Assembly (NCBI GenBank): GCA_963776935.1
Contig: CAVZOP010000015.1
Location: 573,041 to 637,040, forward strand
From: JALOLG01 sp963776935
GTDB lineage: Bacteria > Actinomycetota > Acidimicrobiia > Acidimicrobiales > Ilumatobacteraceae
Direction: 5' to 3'
DNA length: 64,000 bases
The notes below the pieces were generated by a model. That model was not told the DNA's origin. It worked only from the letters and a program-made list of their open reading frames with translations, and searched no databases. The translations under genes were made by a program, and so were the position numbers. Below, one piece after another: positions 57,291-64,000 of the stretch (position 1 is its first letter; the number at the start of each line of letters is the position of its first letter).

Positions 57291-60064
57291 TTACTTCCTC
57301 TCCGCTCGCGGCGGTTGCGGGCGGCGGAGCCAGTCGCGGGGGCGGGAGGCCTGCTTCGGCGTCTCGAGCATCTTGCCGAAGACGTACGCGGCCGTGTCGG
57401 TCAGCACCGGGGTGGGGACGGTCGTCACCTTGGGCTGCTTCACCGTTCCCTCGATGCGGAACTCGTACAACAGCGTCCCCGTCTCGCGGTGTTGAGCAGC
57501 TTTTGCAGCCCGCCCGCGACCACGCCGGCCACGTCACTGAAGATCGGGATCTTGGTCTCCACCAGCTTGTCACGCCAGTCGGCCAGCGGCGCGGCGACGA
57601 CGTTCAGTTCCAGTCCGCCGTCGAAGCCGATCTTCCCGCCGCCCTGCAGGCCGACCGCCGGCGCGCTGACGGCGGCGTCGCGCAGGTGGGCGACGCCGTC
57701 GGCGATCTCGAACGTCGCCGCGGTGCTGCCCACGGTGCCGGCATCTTTCAGCTCGCGAACCCTTGAGCCAACGTCCTTGAGCACCGGGATCTTGAACAGG
57801 TGGCCGTCGATCACCTCGAACTCGCCGAGCGACCGCATCGTTTCGTTGCTCTCCCTTGTCCCCGGCGCCCTTCGCCAGGCCGCCGCTGAAATCGCGTCGG
57901 CGAAGATCTTGCCCTGAAGCGGCTTGCCGGTCGGGGCGCTGTTGCGCAGGCGGTCCTCGAGGTGCGCGGCCAGGTCCACGTCGCGGAAGTGGACTTCGCC
58001 CTCGTAGCCCGAGGCGGACGACGCGGTCGTCGCCGGCGTGGGCGACGTGCTGTCCAGCGTCCGCGACCACCGCCCGGTGAGCTGCATCGTCCCGCCCAGC
58101 ACCTTGGCCTCGGCCTGGTGGATCTCGACGCCGCCCGGCGTGATCGTCGCGTCGCCGCGGATCTTCTCCAGCTCGATCTGCCGCGACGTGAAGGTCTAAA
58201 GACCCCTGAGTCACTGGAGACGATCAGGTCGTACACGTGGTCGTGTTTCACCCGCCGGGCCGGTCGTGGTCTGCACCAGTCGCAGGTGAGTCTTGTCCAC
58301 GGTGTAGGAGCCCGCGATGAGGAAGGTGCCCCGCGGGTTGAGCGGGTCCAGGAACTTGTCGAGCTTCGGCGAATAACGGTGCTGCGGCGGATTGAAAGTG
58401 ACGCTGCTGGGAGATCTCCTTCCACGCCGTCACCTGCGGCAGCCCCACGACCGGCAGCCTCGCCGACGCAGCTCGAGCATGTCCTCGCCGTACCGGCCGC
58501 GCAGCGACTGGAAGACGATCGTGCCGTTGACGAAGCCGGACCTCGCCGCCGTTGATGTCCTGGATGAGCGAGGCGAAGTCCTTCGGCCGGAACGACACGC
58601 CGCGCGGGATGAGGATGACCTCGGTCTTCACCGCCTCGTACCAGGGCCGGCCCGCGAGATCGAACGATCCCGAAGCCGACGCGGTGAAGTCGGCCCGCCC
58701 GGCGGGGCTGAACTTCGCCAGGCCGCTCGGCCGCGCGGCCGGCTGCGTCGAGGCGGTAGCCGCTGCGACGGCGGACGATGTGCTGGCGGACGATGTGCGG
58801 CGCCGGGGAACAACGTGCTGGGGGGCGACGTGGTCGCGGCCGATGTGATGGTTGGTGATGCCGCGGCGGTCGGCGCGATGATGGCGAAGCCGGTCGACTT
58901 GCCGCTCCATGCCGTCATCTGCCCGCGCAGGTCGGTCAGCTTCCAGGTCGGTGATGCGGACGAGGTGCGCGGCGACGTCAAGACCGCGTCTGCCGAGGCC
59001 CCCGACGCCGACTCAGCCGTGCGGGCCCCGCGCCGGAAGGGTCGATCAGGAGCTGGCCGGAATCGACCACGATGTTCTTCCCGCCGCCGACGAGGTCGAT
59101 CTTGTCCGTCCGCAGCGTGATCGGCCCGCCGGCCGAGTGCTGACAGACGAAGCTGTGCGGGCGCGGTTGATCGCCTCGTCCGGGCCGTCGCCGAAGCGGG
59201 CGCCGGCGTCCTGGATCGCCAGGGCGAGGGAGAAGGCCTGGCTCGCGGCCGGGTCCTTCAGCGCGACCTTGCCGCTGCCGGTGACGGCGAGCCCGCCGTT
59301 GATCCCGTACTTCGCCGCGACCGCCTGCATCTGCGCCGCCAGCGGCGTGGGCGACGGCCTCGGTTCAATCCGCGACTTCATCGACAGTTTCGCCACCTCG
59401 AGGTCGAAGGTGTCCACGTCGATCGAGCCCGACAGCGACGCATCGGCCAGTGGGTGGGCGCGGCTCATCGCCCGGAAGGTATAGAGCGACGGCGACTTCT
59501 GCACCGTATCGATGTCGATCGACAGCCCGTTCCACTCCATCGGCGGTCCCGGGTCCTTCGGGTCCGTGTAGACCACCTTGCCGTCGAACAGGCGGAGCTT
59601 GTTCAAGCGCAGCACGTCCGAGAGCTTTCCGGGCGGGGACGTCTGCGGGCCGGCCGGCTCCCTGGCGATCTGGTCAAAGCTGCGCGGTCGAGGTGGACGA
59701 CCGGCCGGTTCGCGTCGAGGCTGGCGATGATGATCGGCCCGTCGCCCAGCGGCGATTGCGCGAGCTTGAGCTTCAGCCGATCGACGCTGAACAGCGGGCG
59801 CCAACCACCGCCGCTGCGGACCAGCTCGGCCGACGACACCCATGCACCGTACGGCGGGACGTAGATGAGCGTGCCGAGACGCAGCTCGGCGTCCAGCTTG
59901 GCGGCCACGAGCGACCGCAGCTTCGACGCGACGATCCGCGACGCGACCCACTCCGCCACGCCCGCAGCCGCAAGCAGCACGACCAGCGTGCCCACGATCC
60001 ACCGCCGCCAGCGGATGGGCCGCCGGACCTTCTCTTCGTCATAAGGATGCCGCTCGAGTGCCAT
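57291..60064 (-). CDS. AsmA-like (DUF748-type) large membrane-anchored protein, many frameshifts
   Basis: About 920 residues from ATG 60064. The N-terminus has one membrane helix (WIVGTLVVLLAAAGVAEWV) after a basic run. The long beta-rich part reads in pieces: AELRLGTLIYVPPYGAWVSS, LRLNKLRLFDGKVVYTDPKD, GSIDVDTFDLEVAKLSMKSR, GEVHFRDVDLAAHLEDRL and AVGLQGGGKIGFDGGLELNV. It ends in a Pro/Arg tail (RRPQPPRAERK). This pattern fits AsmA/TamB-like proteins of outer-membrane bacteria, which shuttle lipids between membranes. An outer-membrane function does not fit the actinobacterial genes before 55,160. More than six frameshifts are present. Confidence 0.6.
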
Positions 60065-60247
60065 AGCCGGGTATACGATAGCGGACGCCTCGCGATCGCG
60101 GGGACGGGCGCCTTTCTCAGATTCGGGTTCCGTGAACATCGGCATGGCAATGGGCAGGCCGAGGCTCCTGCCGGGCCGAGGCGTGGCCGGGGCCAACGCC
60201 TCGGCGAGAGCCTCGCCGTCCCTTTGGCCGCTTTGGCTGTCTCGCCA

Positions 60248-61321
60248 TCAGCTCGACGCCAGTTTCCGCAGATTCTCCGCCAGCGGCGGGCGGGCCACCC
60301 CCTTCTCCGTGATGATCGCGGTGACCAGCTCCGCCGGCGTCACGTCGAAGGCCGGGTTGTAGACTCCACCCCGTCCGGCGCGGTCGGCGTCCCGCCGATG
60401 CTCGAATCTCGCGCCATCCCGCTCCTCGATCGGGATCTGCTCGCCGCTCGTCAGTCGCAAGTCGATCGCTGCTGATCGGGGCGGCCACGAGAACGGGATC
60501 CCGAAGTGCTTCGCCAGGATCGCGACCCCCAGCGTGCCGATCTTGTTGGCCGACGTCGCCGTTGGCGGCGATGCGGTCGGTGCCGACGATCACCGCCTGC
60601 ACCTTCCCTGCCGCATCACCGTCGCGGCCATGCTGTCGCAGATGACCGTCACCGGGATGCCGTTCTCGCTGCAGCTCGAACGCCGTGATCCGGCTGCCCT
60701 GCAGCAGCGGGCGGGTCTCGTCGGCGAAGACGTGGAACCGCACCCCGCTCGCCCCGACGTAGATCGGCGCAGGGCCGTGCCGTACTGCACCGCGCGCAGG
60801 CCGCCGGCGTTGCAGTGGGTGAGGACTTGATCTCGCCGATTGCGCGCTTCGCCGATCGCGATCTTCAGGAGCTTCAAGCCCATGCTCGCCGATCGCCCGG
60901 CAGACGCGGTTGTCTTCCTCGATCATCTTCAGGCACTCGTCGAGGATCGGTCGACCATGTCGCGACGATGTTGCACGGCGGCGAGGCCGCCGCGCGATCC
61001 CGTGAATCCGCGCCGCTTCGGATCGCGGTCGATCGCCCAGAACAGGTTCACGGCCGTCGGGCGGCTGGTGGCGAGGTAGTCGCAACCTCGTTGAGCCGCT
61101 GCATGAATCGGGCATCGTCGGCCGCATGATCCTGCACGCCGAGGTACACCCCGAACGCCGCCGCCACGCCGATGGCCGGCGCACCGCGCACGACCAGCCG
61201 GCGGATCGCGTCCCACATCTGCTTTTCGTTGGTGATCTCGACGTAGACCGTCTCGCATCGGGAGCTTGGTCTGATCGAGCAGTCGCACGGAAGGGCCGGT
61301 CCAGGTGATCATTTGCAGCAT
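60248..61321 (-). CDS. mtnA: S-methyl-5-thioribose-1-phosphate isomerase, many frameshifts
   Basis: Fragments in all three frames join into a full-length MtnA. The start LQMITWTGPSVRLLDQTKLP is at 61321. The catalytic Cys motif is VLTHCNAGGLRAVQYGTAL, and the catalytic Asp lies in AVIVGTDRIAANGD. The C-terminus reads VYNPAFDVTPAELVTAIITE, then KGVARPPLAENLRKL to the stop at 60248. MtnA interconverts methylthioribose-1-phosphate and methylthioribulose-1-phosphate in methionine salvage. No other salvage gene is adjacent. Confidence 0.85.
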
Positions 61322-61333
61322 GGGCGGGCAATT

Positions 61334-62285
61334 CTACACCGACGTCGCGAGTTCTGGGCGGCGGCGGCAGGTCGCGCAGGCGCCGTCCACGCACGGCTCG
61401 ACGTGGGCGGTCGCGTTGCCTTCGCCCAGGGCCCGTTCGATCTCGTATTCGATGGCGCTGGCGACCTCATGGCCCTGCGGCGGACGTCCCACGACGCGGG
61501 GACCATCAGGTGGAAGTCGACCCAGTGATACCGTCCGCTGTGGCGGTGGCGCAGCTTGTGGTAGCTGCAGACGTGCGGCTCGCGTGCCGGCCGGGCCGGG
61601 TGCGCGTCGAGGATATCGCGCAGCAGCTGTCGTCCGCGGCGTCCTGCCGGTCCATCAGCCCGGCGGTGGAATGCGAGAGCAGTTGCACCGCCATCAACGC
61701 GATGTACACCGCCACGAGCAGCGCGGCGATCGGGTCGACCCATGTCCACGTCGGCTTGAACCACATGATCAGCAGCGCCGCCAGCACAGCGCGCGCTGGT
61801 GATCGCGTCGGTGAGCAGATGCTTGCCCGTCGGCGACGAGCGTGATCGACCCGCGCCGCCGGCCGGCCCGCAGCAGCAGGAGCCCGACCGCGCCGTTCAC
61901 GCCGCCGGCGAGGCGATGAGGATCAGCCCGACGTCGAGTTCGTGCGCGCCCGGGCCCTGGATCATCTCCTCGACGCGCGGCACGCGATCACGGCGGCCGC
62001 GAGCAGGATCATCCCGCCCTCAAACCCGGCCGAGAGGAACTCGATCTTGCCGTGCCCGTACGGATGCTGTGCGTCGGCCGGCTGGTGCGCCAGCAGCAGC
62101 GAGTACGCCGCGACGAGCGAGGCGATGACGTTGACGATGCTCTCCAGCGCATCGGAAAAGATCGCCGCCGAGCCGGTCAGGTAGTACGCGGCGAACTTCA
62201 CCGCCAGCAGGACGACCGACACGACGACCGACAAGAACGCGGCGGCGGCCTCTGGGCGGGGAACGTGTCGAAGGCGCTGGAACAT
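61334..62285 (-). CDS. Cation diffusion facilitator (CDF) metal transporter, several frameshifts
   Basis: About 315 residues from ATG 62285. Membrane helices with metal motifs are seen: FLSVVVSVVLLAVKFAAYYL, FSDALESIVNVIASLVAAYS and HPYGHGKIEFLSAGFEG. Later pieces are WVDPIAALLVAVYIALMAVQ and LLSHSTAGLMD, and the cytoplasmic dimerisation domain (HKLRHRHSGRYHWVDFHLMV). The Cys-rich end reads CVDGACATCRRRPELATSV before the stop at 61334. CDF proteins export Zn, Fe or Mn by proton exchange. Frames switch near 61960, 61790, 61650 and 61470. Confidence 0.82.
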
Positions 62286-62375
62286 TTCGCTGGGTCTATT
62301 TGAATCGATCCGGCACCCGAGTCACATGCTCCAATCCCGATCCTTGTGGCACGCGGGTTGCACGGTTGAGCGGCG

Positions 62376-62825
62376 ATGACCGATCTCAACGATCAGCCCC
62401 TGGGCGAATCCCACCACGTACCCGCGAAGGATGAGCCCCACGAACAGGGCAGCCTCGCCGCCGCGAAGCACGCCGTCGTGTCGCGGCGCGAAAGTGGCGG
62501 CGGCAAGACCCTGCGACAGCGGTTCCAGCGATTTGCCCAGTCCGCCAGCGCGGTGGTGGGTTCGCACTGGTCGTTTGTCATCGCGCTGGCGGTCGTGCTG
62601 GTGTGGGGGATCTCCGGGCCGATCTTCAATTTCTCCGATACGTGGCAGCTGGTGATCAACACCGGTACGACGATCGTCACGTTTCTCATGGTCTTCCTGA
62701 TCCAGAACACGCAGAACCGCGACGCCAAGGCGATCCACCTCAAGCTCGATGAGCTGATCCGCAGCAAGCGGGCGCGCAACGCGATGGTCGATCTTGAGCA
62801 CTGCACCGACAAAGAACTGACCTGA
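62376..62825 (+). CDS. Low-affinity iron permease family protein, frameshift at the end
   Basis: 149 residues in this frame. RFQRFAQSASAVVGSHWSF and IALAVVLVWGISGPIFNFSD, then TWQLVINTGTTIVTFLMVFL and IQNTQNRDAKAIHLKLDELI, follow the family closely, with two membrane helices. The stop at 62825 is premature: one frame over, the sequence goes on LIEEEFKRRP, which is the usual ending (LEEEF), so a base error lies near 62820. Family members move ferrous iron or are of unsettled function. Confidence 0.85.
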   Translation: MTDLNDQPLGESHHVPAKDEPHEQGSLAAAKHAVVSRRESGGGKTLRQRFQRFAQSASAVVGSHWSFVIALAVVLVWGISGPIFNFSDTWQLVINTGTTIVTFLMVFLIQNTQNRDAKAIHLKLDELIRSKRARNAMVDLEHCTDKELT

Positions 62826-63147
62826 TCGAAGAAGAGTTCAAGCGCCGTCCGCCAGCGTGCCGGCGCCCAGCCACGCTCACGCCCGCCCGCGGCAACGGCC
62901 ATGACCCCGGGCCGGCGCCGACGCCAGGGCGTCCGACGACGCGGTCGAGCCCCCGCGCCCACCGAGCCGGCCCGCGCCCGAGGCTGAGGATTGTGGTTCG
63001 TTCCCGCAAAGAAAATCGTTTCACGCTTGAGCGGCGGTGGGTAGACTCGCCCGGCAAAGGGGTCCGCGTGACGCGTCCTTCCCGCCGACCGGCGCCGCTA
63101 CCGGCGTCGATCGCGCCAAGCTCCCGCCGCGCGGCAGACACCACACC

Positions 63148-64000
63148 ATGAGCACGCACCGCCCGGACAACCGTTGCCCCGTCTGCGGACGGACCACCGA
63201 CGTCGCCACGCTGGCCTACAGCGAACACTACAAGGTGTTCGCCTGCGCCGCGTGCCGGCCGCGCTGTCGTCGTCTGCTTCGGCACCAGCCGCACGACCGG
63301 ACGACCAAGGCGTCGCCACGGCCGCCGTGGCCGATGAGGGCGAACGCGCCGACTCGCGGCCGCGGGACCGCAGCGCGCATGCCGGAAACGGCATCGCCGC
63401 GATCGACCGCGCCATCCGGTTCGAAGCGATCGTCGCCCTGGCCGTGGGTCGCGGGATTGGCGCTCGCGGCCGCATGCGTGACGACGCTGGTCATCGTGCT
63501 GGTCTCGCGGAGCGGCCCGACCGCGACCTCGGCCACCCGCCGCGGTGGGAGGATGCGAACCGTGACAAGATCGTCGCCATCAAGTCCCTGGCCGAGGCGC
63601 TGACCATCGCCGACCGGCTTCCCGAGGCGCACGCGAAGTACCGCGAGTTGGAGGCAATCGTCGCCGGGCGGCAGATCAGGACCCCCGGCTGATGGACCTG
63701 ATGGACCAGCCGCGGCTCGACCAGAGCCGCGTCTATACGATGATCCTGCACGAGAAGAGTCCCCGCGCCGTCGAGCCCGGGCCCATGCCGTCGTCGATCG
63801 AAGCGCAGAGCCTGGCCGCGCCGACGACCCGGCCGCTGGCACAGGCGGCGACGGAGCCCTGGTCGTCGCCCGGCCCGATGCGGCCGTGGCAGGAACGCCG
63901 GGGACGCAGACGCCCGCCCTTCGCGAGGCTCCATCCGCGCCCCCCGTTGCATCGGCCGCCGCCGAGACGCCCGGGCCCCCCGAAGCGCCGTCGGCATTGC
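63148..64000 (+). CDS. Zinc-ribbon membrane protein of unknown function (partial, frameshifted)
   Basis: ATG 63148 starts RPDNRCPVCGRTTDVATLAY and FACAAC, a four-Cys ribbon. In other frames follow a hydrophobic helix (ALAAACVTTLVIVLVSRSG) and a short helical repeat (AEALTIADRLPEAHAKYREL) resembling a tetratricopeptide unit. A Pro/Ala-rich tail runs off the window. Frame changes are near 63265, 63440, 63530 and 63680. The layout is common among uncharacterised planctomycetal proteins, but no function can be given. Confidence 0.5.

Noticed and set aside
60117..61394. A 425-codon frame extending beyond mtnA on both sides
   Set aside because: It is a composite of shadow and true reading; the real MtnA start (61321) and stop (60248) are set by motifs in other frames.
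1..64000. tRNA, rRNA or riboswitch genes
   Set aside because: No cloverleaf, rRNA core sequence or known riboswitch consensus was recognised by eye; a covariance search could change this.

Overview
Most of the window (1 to about 55,160) reads as one high-GC actinobacterial chromosome segment, probably from the Acidimicrobiia (Ilumatobacter-like). The basis is the gene set: four luciferase-like F420 oxidoreductases or their broken copies, an F420/PPOX-type protein, a large Lhr helicase, two BTAD/SARP-type regulators, a two-subunit B12-dependent acyl-CoA mutase, an ECF sigma factor with a SnoaL tail, and frequent GTG/TTG starts with 4-bp gene overlaps. Taxonomy is inferred; no marker RNA gene was seen.

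Layout. 1-7,230: end of a FAD oxidoreductase, a MetE-like protein, a frameshifted BTAD/NB-ARC regulator followed by a small membrane-anchored protein with a repeated 18-residue peptide, a zinc alcohol dehydrogenase and a metallophosphoesterase. 7,240-21,140: catabolism, with a mutase operon (large subunit, B12 subunit, flavin monooxygenase, SRPBCC, F420 oxidoreductase), methyl transfer and aminotransfer, epoxide hydrolase, alpha/beta hydrolase, acyl-CoA dehydrogenase and a HAD hydrolase. 21,145-25,545: Lhr helicase. 25,703-32,084: three tandem paralogues of an unusual membrane-spanning HD-GYP protein with a Pro/Thr-rich stalk and an outer beta-rich domain. 32,264-35,103: ABC-F ATPase, DtxR-type regulator and lipoprotein.

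From about 35,100 to 48,900 the segment looks accessory. It holds a SLATT membrane protein, an integrase remnant, a mazEF-like pair behind a palindromic operator, a broken membrane hydrolase, an HNH nuclease, a SET-domain protein, a SnoaL-SnoaL-sigma factor operon, and a pair of tyrosine recombinases bracketed by a 13-bp inverted repeat. From 48,935 to 53,629 three secreted proteins (BNR propeller, TolB-like propeller, PKD protein) lie together, divergent from a second BTAD regulator with an nSTAND-type ATPase.

At about 55,160 this regulator and an oppositely oriented foreign gene both stop at the same point. The rest (C45 acyltransferase, AsmA-like protein, mtnA, CDF transporter, iron permease, zinc-ribbon protein) has a different character, perhaps planctomycetal, with a frameshift every few hundred bases. 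I read this as an assembly chimera or a low-coverage join rather than biology. Single-base frameshifts also occur in otherwise good genes earlier in the window, so broken frames should generally be treated as possible sequencing error.
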